64,000 bases of DNA from Ferruginibacter sp. (GCA_017983695.1 JAGOAX010000001.1:186001-250000); one strand, 5' to 3'; counted from the stretch's first letter, positions 52,547-61,436 are shown. The notes: generated by a model not told the origin, from the letters alone. Made by a program: numbers and translations.

Positions 52547-53902
52547 TTATGCAGGTTGCGCCACATGAATCGGATCAGCATAATGCGCCAAACCATAATT
52601 CTTTCTCAAACACTCTTCCGGATTTAATACATGCCATTCAAATTCATCTCTAAAATGACGGATAGCTGCTGCAACCGGCCAGGCCGCTGCATCACCCAAT
52701 GGACAAATCGTATTGCCTTCAATTTTTCTTTGTATATCCCACAACAGGTCGATATCTTTTATTTCTCCTTTTCCGCTGTCGATCTTCTTTAATATCTTTT
52801 CCATCCAGCCGGTGCCTTCGCGGCAGGGACTGCATTGACCACAACTTTCGTGGCGGTAGAATCTTGCTAAAGTGTAAGTATGTTTTACCACACACTGGTC
52901 TTCATCTAAAACAATAAATCCTCCCGAGCCCATCATGCTACCAGTTGCAAAACCACCATCGCTTAAGCTTTCATAATTCATCAACCGCTTTTCTCCTTTT
53001 GCTGTAGTCAATAATAAATTAGCAGGAAGAATTGGAACTGATGAACCTCCCGGTATACAGGCTTTTAATTTTTTTCCATTCGGGATACCGCCACACCATT
53101 CATCGCTGTAAATAAATTCTTCTACACTGATGGTCATATCAATTTCGTAAACACCAGGCTTATTAATATTACCGCAGGCCGAAATTAATTTTGTACCGGT
53201 ACTTTTTCCAATCCCGATTTTTGCATACTCTTCACCACCATCATTTATAATCGGCACTACTGCTGCAATAGTTTCTACATTGTTTACCACCGTTGGCCTT
53301 TCCCAAACACCTTTTACAGCAGGGAACGGCGGCTTGATTCTTGGATTACCTCTTTTACCTTCCAGGCTTTCTATCAACGCTGTTTCTTCGCCACAGATAT
53401 AAGCACCGGCACCACGCTGTACATAAATTTCACAATCGAAACCGCTGCCTAAAATATTTTTACCTAAAAAACCATTTTGTTTGGCTTCTGCAATCGCTGC
53501 TTCTAAAATATCAACGATCCATGCATATTCACCACGTATGTAAATGTAACTGACGTTGCTGCCCAGTGCAAAGGAAGACACGATCATGCCTTCAATTAAA
53601 TAGTGCGGAATAAATTCCATCAGGTAGCGGTCTTTAAAAGTACCCGGCTCGCTTTCATCTGCATTAACCACCAAATGCCTTGGCACACCTTCGGGCTTGG
53701 CAATAAAACTCCACTTCATCCCGGTAGGAAAACCTGCACCACCACGACCACGCAAGCCGCTCTTTTTTACTTCTTCCACAATATCGGCAGGCTGCATCTT
53801 TAATGCTTTCTCCACACTGCGGTAACCACCTTCACGGCGATACACTTCGTAGCTGCGGATGCCCGGAACATGTGCGTTTGCTAATAATAATTTTTTACTC
53901 AT
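52547..53902 (-). CDS. nuoF: NADH-quinone oxidoreductase subunit F
   Basis: The 451-residue NADH-oxidising flavoprotein subunit shows GLRGRGGAGFPTGMKW (NADH/FMN), GAGAYICGEETALIESLEG (FMN), and ESCGQCSPCREGTGW with the fourth Cys in NTICPLGDA (cluster N3). Normal length. Its start is 153 bp from the preceding secreted-protein gene, a gap containing repeat copy B. Confidence 0.97.
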   Translation of the reverse strand: MSKKLLLANAHVPGIRSYEVYRREGGYRSVEKALKMQPADIVEEVKKSGLRGRGGAGFPTGMKWSFIAKPEGVPRHLVVNADESEPGTFKDRYLMEFIPHYLIEGMIVSSFALGSNVSYIYIRGEYAWIVDILEAAIAEAKQNGFLGKNILGSGFDCEIYVQRGAGAYICGEETALIESLEGKRGNPRIKPPFPAVKGVWERPTVVNNVETIAAVVPIINDGGEEYAKIGIGKSTGTKLISACGNINKPGVYEIDMTISVEEFIYSDEWCGGIPNGKKLKACIPGGSSVPILPANLLLTTAKGEKRLMNYESLSDGGFATGSMMGSGGFIVLDEDQCVVKHTYTLARFYRHESCGQCSPCREGTGWMEKILKKIDSGKGEIKDIDLLWDIQRKIEGNTICPLGDAAAWPVAAAIRHFRDEFEWHVLNPEECLRKNYGLAHYADPIHVAQPA

Positions 53903-53967
53903 ATCTCAATTTGCCTTTGGCAAATTTTTATTTTGTTACGAACATTTATTCTTTATTCATCATCACA

Positions 53968-54049
53968 GGCGTCGCACTCTTCAACTATATTTCTTCATTC
54001 AACTTTTATCTTAGCGTATGTTGTTGGTCGGCGATCAACAACGGCCAAA
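53968..54049. repeat. Intergenic repeat copy B with hairpin
   Basis: GGCGTCGCACTCTTCAACT (53968-53986) equals copy A at 6846-6864; the following 16 bp are also similar. GTTGTTGGTC (54020-54029) and GATCAACAAC (54033-54042) form a 10-bp stem with one G-T pair. The end CAACGGCCAAAG (54038-54049) recurs in the helicase leader. Confidence 0.6.
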
Positions 54050-54055
54050 GACCCT

Positions 54056-54652
54056 TTAATTATATGCCTCAAGTATTTCTACAGTACTTTTATATCTTTT
54101 GATGCCCTTATACATACTTTCAAATTCCTCCAACACACTCTTATTGTCAGATATCATCGATTTTAAAGCTTCTTTAGTAAGGTCTACCAATTTAGAATTT
54201 TTACCCTTTCTTAAAAAATAGCTATAATGATTGTCTGCTGTATAAACATTCACTCCAAGTATTTTTTCCTTCTGCCTGTAAGAATAGAATAACTCAATTT
54301 TTCCAGTCCGTATTCTCATCCCAAAAAGTTCCCTAGCAGGCAATTTACCTAAATGAATCTGGGGTGTACTATCAAGTCTTACCGCATAGTAATCCTCGGT
54401 TTGGTACGACTTAACGCTATCAAACGGAATATCAAGTTTTTTACCATCGCCTTCAAAATGTTCGTAGCCCAGTACCGCAGCCTTAATCTTCAGCTTTTCA
54501 AAAGTGAGAAATTTACCGCTATTCATTTCGATAAAAATATCACGTTTGGATTCTCTTGATTCTTCCATATCGCTCTTTAAGTCCTTTATCGATTGGGAAA
54601 AAACAGGAATTGAAGCCAAGAATACTACTATTACCAGGAACAATTTTTTCAT
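54056..54652 (-). CDS. Hypothetical secreted protein between nuoE and nuoF
   Basis: The start is placed at ATG 54652, giving signal peptide MKKLFLVIVVFLASIPVFSQ; a longer in-frame start (54670) adds six residues. The 198-residue mature-type sequence is a mix of beta strands and Lys-rich helices (DIFIEMNSGKFLTFEKLKIKAAVLGYEHFEG; YFLRKGKNSKLVDLTKEALKSMI). Nothing in it resembles a complex I subunit. It is the last of four inserted genes before nuoF. Confidence 0.7.
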   Translation of the reverse strand: MKKLFLVIVVFLASIPVFSQSIKDLKSDMEESRESKRDIFIEMNSGKFLTFEKLKIKAAVLGYEHFEGDGKKLDIPFDSVKSYQTEDYYAVRLDSTPQIHLGKLPARELFGMRIRTGKIELFYSYRQKEKILGVNVYTADNHYSYFLRKGKNSKLVDLTKEALKSMISDNKSVLEEFESMYKGIKRYKSTVEILEAYN

Positions 54653-54694
54653 ACTTGTTGTTGAGGGCATTTTTAAATTTTTAATTTTGACTTC

Positions 54695-55123
54695 TTAACC
54701 TTTTACCGCCTGTCTTGCAAATAACACCCAACGCTTTCCTTTCTTCACCCACACTTCCAATACTTTTAAATGATAATTATTAACGACTGTAGTGCCTCCC
54801 AATGTTGCAGTAATATCCGCTACAAAACGCACATTCGCTATATTATCATTCATCAGCACCGTTATACTATCTTCTTTAAAACTCTGGTAACTTATATAAC
54901 CTCTTTCAAAATCTTTTACCAAATCTTTTTTGCTTTGTATCCAACCATTACTATGTCCGTAACTCAGCGCCTTATCTGTTTGCTGGTTAAGTGAAATAGT
55001 ATTCTTTTTTACCAGCGCCTGGTGAAACTCTTTTACAGTTTCTATCAATTTGGCTTCATCAGCCGTTTGTGCAAAACAGGTAAAATGGCAAATAAACAAC
55101 GTTGCAAAAAATAATGCTTTCAT
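54695..55123 (-). CDS. Secreted DUF4440/SnoaL-like protein, copy 3
   Basis: The 142-residue protein has signal peptide MKALFFATLFICHFTCFAQ and an NTF2-like fold pattern (helices, then ALSYGHSNGWIQSKKDLVKDFE, then strands ending VWVKKGKRWVLFARQAV). The SY-x-HS-x-G word is shared with the two upstream genes, which are paralogues. Binding or enzymatic function unknown. Only 1 bp separates it from copy 2. Confidence 0.75.
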   Translation of the reverse strand: MKALFFATLFICHFTCFAQTADEAKLIETVKEFHQALVKKNTISLNQQTDKALSYGHSNGWIQSKKDLVKDFERGYISYQSFKEDSITVLMNDNIANVRFVADITATLGGTTVVNNYHLKVLEVWVKKGKRWVLFARQAVKG

Positions 55124-55124
55124 T

Positions 55125-55553
55125 TTATAGATTTTTAGTCGCCTTCCTGCGTACTAATTTCCAGTCGCCACCTTCCTTTTTCCAAACCATCCGTATATTT
55201 ATATTCAACGCCCCAATACTGCCATCTGCTTTCTTCTCTTTTGCTTTAAAAATATGGTTCACTACAGCAGAGTCACCTTCAAACACCACATTGTAGGGAG
55301 CCGCTTCATCTTCATAAACTGATTTGTTATAAATAATACCTTTAATAGCCTCTTCCCTGTTTTCAATTTTACCACTGGAGTGTTCATAAGATAACTCCCT
55401 GGCAAATAATTTCTCCAGTGTAGTACTGTCTTTAGTACTGAACACCGTTTGAATAAGCAAAGAACTTTTAGCCAGCACCTGTACCGTTTTTTTTGATTGA
55501 GCATTGACGCCAAAAGCCAAACTCAAAAACAATATACAGTATACAAGTTTCAT
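55125..55553 (-). CDS. Secreted DUF4440/SnoaL-like protein, copy 2
   Basis: The 142-residue protein has signal peptide MKLVYCILFLSLAFGVNAQ. Shared features with copy 1 include TKDSTTLEKLFARELSYEHSSGKIENREEAIKG, NKSVYED, IFKAKEKKADGS and the ending WKLVRRKA. Copies 1 and 2 are closer to each other than to copy 3. It lies 11 bp after copy 1. Confidence 0.75.
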   Translation of the reverse strand: MKLVYCILFLSLAFGVNAQSKKTVQVLAKSSLLIQTVFSTKDSTTLEKLFARELSYEHSSGKIENREEAIKGIIYNKSVYEDEAAPYNVVFEGDSAVVNHIFKAKEKKADGSIGALNINIRMVWKKEGGDWKLVRRKATKNL

Positions 55554-55564
55554 TAATTGTTGTT

Positions 55565-55996
55565 TTATTTTACACTAACAGCCTGCCTGCCCATCAGTTT
55601 CCATTTACTTTTCTCTTTTATCCATACCAGCATCATACTAAAATCAAGATTAACTACGGTGCCGTCTTTTTTATTTTCGTTTGCTTTAAACAGGTAACGT
55701 ACAATAGCTGTTTTATCCTGTATAAATATTTTTATGTTTGATATAGCTGTGTCGGTGTAAACAGATTTATTATTGCTGATGCTTTTAATCATCTCTGCCC
55801 TGTTTTGCAAATTGCCGTGTGAGTGGCCGTATGAAACTGTTTTTGCAGTAAGCGCTTCCAGCGTAGCACTGTCTTTAGTGCCAAAAATTGTATGGCTCAG
55901 CAGGTATGTTTTCGCTGTAAGCTCTTTTTCATCTTTGCTTTGTGCATTGCCTGCAACAGCAGCAAAAAGAAAAAGAAGGGTTAGTATTTTTTTCAT
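55565..55996 (-). CDS. Secreted DUF4440/SnoaL-like protein, copy 1
   Basis: The 143-residue protein has signal peptide MKKILTLLFLFAAVAGNAQ. Its TKDSATLEALTAKTVSYGHSHGNLQNRAEMIKS, NKSVYTDT, LFKANENKKDGT and WKLMGRQA match copy 2. It starts 4 bp after the nuoE stop, so it is tightly coupled to complex I expression. Confidence 0.77.
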   Translation of the reverse strand: MKKILTLLFLFAAVAGNAQSKDEKELTAKTYLLSHTIFGTKDSATLEALTAKTVSYGHSHGNLQNRAEMIKSISNNKSVYTDTAISNIKIFIQDKTAIVRYLFKANENKKDGTVVNLDFSMMLVWIKEKSKWKLMGRQAVSVK

Positions 55997-56000
55997 GTAC

Positions 56001-56504
56001 CTAATTTTTTAAGGCTGCAGTATTCCTGCATTCTTCAATTATTCCATCCACTTTTTCTTTGGTTAAATGCTCCCTGTAATGTTTACCCAACTGCATCATT
56101 GGTGCATAACCACAGGCACCTAAACATTCTACTGTTTTTAAAGTAAACATACCGTCGGCTGTTGTTTCCCCTACACCAATATTTAATTTTTGTTTGATGT
56201 AGTCAATAATATTATCGCTGCCGTTTAACATGCAGGGCCCGGTTTGGCAAACTTCAAACATATATTTACCTACAGGCTTTAAATTGTACATGCTGTAAAA
56301 ACTGGCTACCTCATATACTTCAATGGGCTCAATCTTTAGTAAAGTTGCCACATAATCCATAACTGGTACATCCAGCCAGCCGCCAAATTCATCCTGCGCC
56401 ATATGCAATACCGGCAACAATGCGCTTTTTTGTTTGCCTTCGGGATAACGAGAAATAATCTCCGCTACTTTATCCAGTTTTTCTTTTGAAAATACAACAC
56501 TCAT
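56001..56504 (-). CDS. nuoE: NADH-quinone oxidoreductase subunit E
   Basis: The 167-residue thioredoxin-like subunit holds 2Fe-2S cluster N1a, with ligands in CQTGPC (C-x4-C) and CLGAC (C-x3-C) about 40 residues later. Normal length. It is 27 bp after nuoD. Confidence 0.96.
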   Translation of the reverse strand: MSVVFSKEKLDKVAEIISRYPEGKQKSALLPVLHMAQDEFGGWLDVPVMDYVATLLKIEPIEVYEVASFYSMYNLKPVGKYMFEVCQTGPCMLNGSDNIIDYIKQKLNIGVGETTADGMFTLKTVECLGACGYAPMMQLGKHYREHLTKEKVDGIIEECRNTAALKN

Positions 56505-56531
56505 AATTCTTAATTCTTAATTCATAATTGA

Positions 56532-57752
56532 CTATGCATCCAATTCCCCAGCTATCAAATTCAAACTGCTCATCGTTATTACCGCATCACTCACCATACC
56601 ACCCTGTATCAATTCGGGATAAGCCTGGTAATAAATAAAACATGGCCTGCGGAAATGTAAACGATAAGGTGTTCTTCCGCCATCGCTTATCAGGTAAAAT
56701 CCTAACTCGCCATTGGCTCCTTCTACACTATTATACACCTCACCGGCAGGAATATCAGTTTCTCCCATTATAATTTTAAAATGATAGATGAGTGCTTCCA
56801 TTTTGGTGTACACATCTTTTTTCTCGGGCAGGTAATATGCAGGCACATCTGCATGATATACTTCTGCATCAGCACCTTTAAATTCCTGCGCTTTCTGGTA
56901 GGCCTGTTCCAGGATACTGAGGCTTTGCCACATTTCTTCATTACGTACCAAAAAGCGGTCGTAACAATCGCCGGTGGTACCAACAGGAACAGTGAAATCA
57001 AAATCCTGGTAACTGCTGTAAGGCGTATGCACACGAACATCATAATCAACACCGGCGGCTCTAAGGTTGGGACCGGTAAAGCCGTAATTCAATGCACGTT
57101 CGGCACTAATGGGACCGCAACCAACAGTACGGTCGATAAATATCCGGTTACGGGTAAACAGGTTTTCAAACTCTTTTAATTGTTTGGGATATTCTTTTAA
57201 GAATTTTTCGAGTTTTTCAAACGCTGTATTTGTGAAATTCCTTTCAAAACCGCCAATACGCCCAATATTAGTAGTAAGACGGGAGCCGCATATTTCTTCA
57301 TATATCTCATAAATTAATTCACGGAATTGCATCAGGTATAAAAAGCCTGAGTAAGCACCACTATCAACACCAACAATTGAATTGCAAATCAAATGGTCGC
57401 TGATACGTGACAGCTCCATTATAATGACACGTAAATAATCAACACGTTTAGGCGTTTGCACACCCAGCAATTTTTCGCAGGTTAAATGCCAGCCCATATT
57501 GTTGATGGGTGATGAACAATAATTCAACCTGTCGGTAATTGGGGTAATTTGATAGAGCGGCCTTCTTTCAGCCAATTTTTCAAAAGCCCTATGGATGTAA
57601 CCTACAGTTGAAGTAGCTTTTAAAATACGTTCGCCATCCAGCTCCAGCACATTTTGAAAAACGCCATGCGTAGCCGGATGCGTTGGCCCCAGGTTTAATG
57701 TAGTGGTCTGCTTTTCTATACTTCCTTCCGGTAATAAAATATGGTCGCTCAT
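56532..57752 (-). CDS. nuoD: NADH-quinone oxidoreductase subunit D
   Basis: The 406-residue quinone-site subunit shows LNLGPTHPATHGVFQNVLELDGE (quinone-binding His), GYIHRAFEKLAERR, RPCFIYYQAYPELIQGGMVSDAV, and an ending like NiFe-hydrogenase-derived relatives (INxIAGELDA). It is separate from nuoC, not fused as in E. coli. Confidence 0.97.
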   Translation of the reverse strand: MSDHILLPEGSIEKQTTTLNLGPTHPATHGVFQNVLELDGERILKATSTVGYIHRAFEKLAERRPLYQITPITDRLNYCSSPINNMGWHLTCEKLLGVQTPKRVDYLRVIIMELSRISDHLICNSIVGVDSGAYSGFLYLMQFRELIYEIYEEICGSRLTTNIGRIGGFERNFTNTAFEKLEKFLKEYPKQLKEFENLFTRNRIFIDRTVGCGPISAERALNYGFTGPNLRAAGVDYDVRVHTPYSSYQDFDFTVPVGTTGDCYDRFLVRNEEMWQSLSILEQAYQKAQEFKGADAEVYHADVPAYYLPEKKDVYTKMEALIYHFKIIMGETDIPAGEVYNSVEGANGELGFYLISDGGRTPYRLHFRRPCFIYYQAYPELIQGGMVSDAVITMSSLNLIAGELDA

Positions 57753-57844
57753 AATTCTAAGTCAAAAGTTAAAAATCAAAAATCAAAAAAAGCAGCTGTT
57801 ATGACCAGGCTTATTTTTAATTTTTAATTTTGATTTTTTAATTT
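57753..57844. repeat. AT-rich imperfect inverted repeat in the nuoC-nuoD spacer
   Basis: The left arm AAGTCAAAAGTTAAAAATC near-duplicates the nuoL-nuoK spacer element, and a TTTTTAATTTTTAATTTTGA right arm complements it. A related half (TTTTTAAATTTTTAATTTTG) lies at about 54670-54690 between two inserted genes. Confidence 0.5.
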
Positions 57845-58345
57845 CTACCCCCTTCCAAACATCTCATCATCTTTATCTATCCTGCTTTGGTCTTCCAGCG
57901 GAAATTCTTTTCTCATGGGGAAATAATCCATTTCATCCACATTCAATATCCGTATTAAATTAGGATGACCCACAAAATTTACCCCAAAGAAATCGTAGGT
58001 TTCCCTTTCCATAAAATTAGCCGATTGGTACAATGATGTTGCTGTAAATACATCGGGCTTATTAATATCAACAAATACTTTAAACCTGATACGCACATTA
58101 TCTACCAGATTATGCAAGTGGTAAACAACAGCCAGTTCTTCTCCTTTTCTATCGGGGTAATGTACAGCCTGCAGATCGGTTAAAAACCGAAATTGCAGTG
58201 CGGCATCATCAAATAAAAACTGCAACACTTTTACATTCAGATCTTTTTGTGCGGTAAACGTAAGCATGCCATAGGGCTCCTGCCAATCGGTCAATTGATC
58301 GCCAAATTTTTCGGTTAGTTTGTTTTTTATAAAATCGTTTGTCAT
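57845..58345 (-). CDS. nuoC: NADH-quinone oxidoreductase subunit C
   Basis: The 166-residue peripheral-arm subunit has the signature ERETYDFFGVNFVGHPNLIRIL...YFPMRKEFPL near the C-terminus, with an alpha/beta N-terminal domain. Normal length for a stand-alone NuoC. Confidence 0.95.
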   Translation of the reverse strand: MTNDFIKNKLTEKFGDQLTDWQEPYGMLTFTAQKDLNVKVLQFLFDDAALQFRFLTDLQAVHYPDRKGEELAVVYHLHNLVDNVRIRFKVFVDINKPDVFTATSLYQSANFMERETYDFFGVNFVGHPNLIRILNVDEMDYFPMRKEFPLEDQSRIDKDDEMFGRG

Positions 58346-58356
58346 AAAACCCCAAA

Positions 58357-58475
58357 TCCGCCAGCTGGCGGAGCTTTCCTTCGTTAAATAATAAATTTTG
58401 TTTAACCCTCCTAATTTAAACGAATGTGAAATCGTTTAAGCTTTTTAGCCCCCCTTCAGAGGGCGGAGGGGGTTT
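58357..58475. repeat. Three inverted repeats in the nuoB-nuoC spacer
   Basis: A perfect 16-bp palindrome TCCGCCAGCTGGCGGA (58357-58372) is followed by TTAAACGA/TCGTTTAA (58416-58423 with 58432-58439). The third is CCCCCT/AGGGGG (58450-58455 with 58467-58472), which reaches the nuoB stop. None has a clear T-run on the minus strand. Confidence 0.6.
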
Positions 58476-59037
58476 ATTGTATCCCGTAACTACCTAATAA
58501 TTCTTTGTACTGATCGCTATGCCTTCTCCTTAAACCTTCCTGGTTTACTAATTTCTGTATGTTCATAAAACCATCAAGAATTGCTTCGGGCCTTGGTGGG
58601 CAGCCGGGCACATAGACATCTACAGGAATCACCTGGTCGATACCCTGCAATACAGAATAAGTATCAAATATGCCACCTGAAGATGCGCAGGCACCTACAG
58701 ATAATACCCAGCGGGGTTCTGCCATTTGCAAGTACACCTGGCGTAAAACCGGCCCCATTTTTTTAGAAATTGTTCCCATTACCATCAACAGGTCGCATTG
58801 GCGTGGAGAAAAGCCTACCCTTTCGCTACCAAAACGGGCAAGATCGTAGTGGCTGGCCATAGTAGCCATAAACTCGATACCGCAGCAGGAAGTGGCAAAA
58901 GGTAAAGGCCAGATAGAGTTTTTACGGGCAAGGCTCACCACTTTTTCAAAATTGGTGGCCATAAAACCTTCTCCCATATATCCTTCGGGAATGCCTTCGA
59001 ATTTTACTGTATTGTTAAATTGTACCGGACGTGACAT
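58474..59037 (-). CDS. nuoB: NADH-quinone oxidoreductase subunit B
   Basis: The 187-residue subunit carries 4Fe-4S cluster N2 (adjacent cysteines in FATSCCGIEFMA, then VGACASSGG and VPGCPPRPEAI). It donates electrons to quinone. Normal length; 64 bp after nuoA. Confidence 0.97.
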   Translation of the reverse strand: MSRPVQFNNTVKFEGIPEGYMGEGFMATNFEKVVSLARKNSIWPLPFATSCCGIEFMATMASHYDLARFGSERVGFSPRQCDLLMVMGTISKKMGPVLRQVYLQMAEPRWVLSVGACASSGGIFDTYSVLQGIDQVIPVDVYVPGCPPRPEAILDGFMNIQKLVNQEGLRRRHSDQYKELLGSYGIQ

Positions 59038-59101
59038 AGTGAATTAAAAATTTAGCATTACTAGTTCTCTTAACAAAAACAGGGTTCAATTGTTAATTTT
59101 A

Positions 59102-59497
59102 TTAATCTTCCCAATCTAAAGCACCTTTTTTAATTATATAAATAAACCCTGTTACAAACAGGCCCACAAACATTGCTACAGCTATAAATCCATCCCAACC
59201 CAGTTCTTTAAAATTTACAGCGTAAGGATAAAAGAAAATTACTTCTACATCAAACAGCACAAACAAAATTGCCACCAAAAAATATTTGATGGCCATTGGC
59301 TGGCGGGCATTCCCTTTAATTTCCACACCGCTTTCAAAGTTCTGCAGCTTATCCGAAGTTTTTCTTTTAGGCCCCAGATAATTCGACAGCACCATTATGG
59401 TGGCAATTAAACCTACAGCAAAAATCAGTTGCAAAGCAATGGGTAAATAGTTGGTTGCACTATTAGTATTAGCCACCTGAAGGAAAAAAAACTGCAT
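59102..59497 (-). CDS. nuoA: NADH-quinone oxidoreductase subunit A
   Basis: The 131-residue three-helix membrane subunit has the signature NFESGVEIKGNARQPMAIKYFLVAILFVLFDVEVIFFYPYAVNF. It is first gene of the complex I operon, with a consensus promoter 27 bp upstream. Confidence 0.96.
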   Translation of the reverse strand: MQFFFLQVANTNSATNYLPIALQLIFAVGLIATIMVLSNYLGPKRKTSDKLQNFESGVEIKGNARQPMAIKYFLVAILFVLFDVEVIFFYPYAVNFKELGWDGFIAVAMFVGLFVTGFIYIIKKGALDWED

Positions 59498-59523
59498 CCG
59501 GATATTATTATTGAGATTATTGG

Positions 59524-59553
59524 CAAAAATAAGGCAGCAATAGCAATAATCAA
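59524..59553 (-). promoter_or_regulatory. Promoter of the nuo operon
   Basis: On the minus strand TTG (plus-strand CAA 59551-59553), a 19-nt spacer and TATTTTTG (plus-strand CAAAAATA 59524-59531) fit the Bacteroidota consensus exactly. Predicted transcription start is near 59517, about 20 nt before the nuoA ATG. Confidence 0.75.
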
Positions 59554-59565
59554 TATTATGTACAA

Positions 59566-59595
59566 CAAAAAACCCCGTTACAAAATGTAACGGGG
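59566..59595 (-). terminator. Terminator of the TPR-protein operon
   Basis: CCCCGTTAC (59573-59581) pairs with GTAACGGGG (59587-59595), loop AAAAT, followed on the minus strand by TTTTTTG. It lies 21 bp after the TPR gene and ahead of the nuo promoter. Confidence 0.88.
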
Positions 59596-59616
59596 CATAT
59601 AGTTATGTTTTAGACT

Positions 59617-61362
59617 TTACTTTTTTTTTGGTGCTGGTGGTTTGGTGCCAGAACCTGCCGGCTTTGTAACCGTACCTGGTTTGGTACCTGTTGCAGGTTT
59701 AGTAGCCGGTGCCGGTTTTCCGGGAGGAGCATCAAAGATTTTCTTAAACCCGATCACTTCTTCATCGGTTGGTTCTTTTAATAAGTACCTGGCGCAATAA
59801 TCCGATGCTGCTTTTTTATCTTTCTGTACATTATAGGTGTACTGAATAAAATATTTATAGGCATTTAATAAATGGGTTTTTACCTTAACTGAATCGGTAG
59901 CCCATTGTGCTTCCCCTAGTTCAATAACTTTTTGGTAGCTTGGTGCTGCTAATCCCAGCGCCATAATGGTATCAATTTTTGCCTGGGCCAATGCTGTATA
60001 ATAAAAACCATAGGTTTCTGTAGGATATTTAGCGGTATATAAACCCCAGTTATCAACAGCAGCCTGGTAATTTCCAGCACGTGAGTAGTTATTTGCAGCA
60101 TTGAATATGTCCAGTTTAGTAGGTACTTTTCTTACACTCAATACTTTTTTATACCATTCAGCGGCTTCAGCGAATTTTTTCTGTGCTTCAAAACCTGCAG
60201 CAACAGATTTTAATAAGCCAACCTTACCAAGTTCGGTTGTATCGGCTTCAACAGCCTTTTCAATATAAGTACCGGCCAATGCCTCACTACCAGGGAACCT
60301 TAATAATAATTCTGCATAAGTTTTATAATCGGTAGGGCCGATTTTATCAAGCTTTTGAAATTGAAAGAATTTTTCAAAAGCAGATTTGGCATTTACTGAA
60401 TCATTTAATTTGTTATAGGCATATCCTTTTAAACCATACAAACGAGGATCTGCATTTGCACCTGCGGCTGCTATACAACCATCAGCCTGTGTAATAGCTT
60501 CTGCATTTAAACCCTGTGCATATTTAATCGTTGATCTGTAATAACAGGCCTGTGGTTCATCGTCTCCCATCAGGGTTAAATATTTTTCAAGGTATTCTGC
60601 TGATTTGCCTATATCTGTTTGGTAAAATAACAAATAGAGATTTTGATACACCGGAATATAAGCAGGGTCGGCTGCAATAGCATCATTAAAATATTTCATG
60701 TAAATATCTGCCTGTGTTGTGCCCTGTGTTTGATACACTTTACCCATACGGTAGATTGCCCTTGCATATTTGGGGTTAATAGCCAAAGCACTTTGGTAAG
60801 CACCAATAGCACTTCCCCCATCAATAAATTTACGATAGGCATCACCAAGCAAACAATATGTTTCAGGATCTTTAAACCCTTTTAATGTTGTAGCCAGTTT
60901 TAATTTTTCGATGGCATAAGCTGCATCACCATTTTTAGAATCGTAATTGCCATTAGCAATACCAATAGCATTTAATACCGGGATGCTTTTACCCTGGCTT
61001 AAAGAAATAGCGGTTTCAAACCTGTTACGGGCATCCTGCGTTTTGCCTTCATGCAATTCTATATGCCCCATACCTGCAACAAGTAATGCATTATTACTGT
61101 TTGCCTCAAGTGCTTTGCGGTATAATTCTTTAGCTCTTGGCAAATCTTTAAATTCATCTGGGGTTATTAAAGTTAAACCCAGCCAGTATACTGCCTCCAA
61201 ATTATTAGGGTTAGCCGCAACTAATTTTTCAAAAACAGATACGGCACTTTTATATTTTTCGTAATAAAAGAATTTCTTGCCATCCTCAATACTTTGTGCG
61301 TTTGCAAAGTTCATAACCAATGCTGTGGTTAAAAACATTACCGCTCCTTTGATCTTGTTCAT
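59617..61362 (-). CDS. Secreted TPR-repeat protein
   Basis: The 581-residue protein has a signal peptide (about 1-22). At least a dozen tetratricopeptide-like helix pairs follow over residues 25-520 (PNNLEAVYWLGLTLI; NPKYARAIYRMGKVYQTQG; VPTKLDIFNAANNYSRAGNYQAAVDNW). The C-terminal tail of about 40 residues is Pro/Lys/Thr/Gly-rich (KPATGTKPGTVTKPAG), possibly binding the cell wall or a partner. It probably works as a periplasmic scaffold. It is the last gene of an operon with a PstS-like lipoprotein and TonB. Confidence 0.85.
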   Translation of the reverse strand: MNKIKGAVMFLTTALVMNFANAQSIEDGKKFFYYEKYKSAVSVFEKLVAANPNNLEAVYWLGLTLITPDEFKDLPRAKELYRKALEANSNNALLVAGMGHIELHEGKTQDARNRFETAISLSQGKSIPVLNAIGIANGNYDSKNGDAAYAIEKLKLATTLKGFKDPETYCLLGDAYRKFIDGGSAIGAYQSALAINPKYARAIYRMGKVYQTQGTTQADIYMKYFNDAIAADPAYIPVYQNLYLLFYQTDIGKSAEYLEKYLTLMGDDEPQACYYRSTIKYAQGLNAEAITQADGCIAAAGANADPRLYGLKGYAYNKLNDSVNAKSAFEKFFQFQKLDKIGPTDYKTYAELLLRFPGSEALAGTYIEKAVEADTTELGKVGLLKSVAAGFEAQKKFAEAAEWYKKVLSVRKVPTKLDIFNAANNYSRAGNYQAAVDNWGLYTAKYPTETYGFYYTALAQAKIDTIMALGLAAPSYQKVIELGEAQWATDSVKVKTHLLNAYKYFIQYTYNVQKDKKAASDYCARYLLKEPTDEEVIGFKKIFDAPPGKPAPATKPATGTKPGTVTKPAGSGTKPPAPKKK

Positions 61363-61436
61363 TTTCTTTTGCTGTTTTATACTTTACAATAATATCAATT
61401 TTATAAATACACCCCTATATTTTTGATATAAACTTT

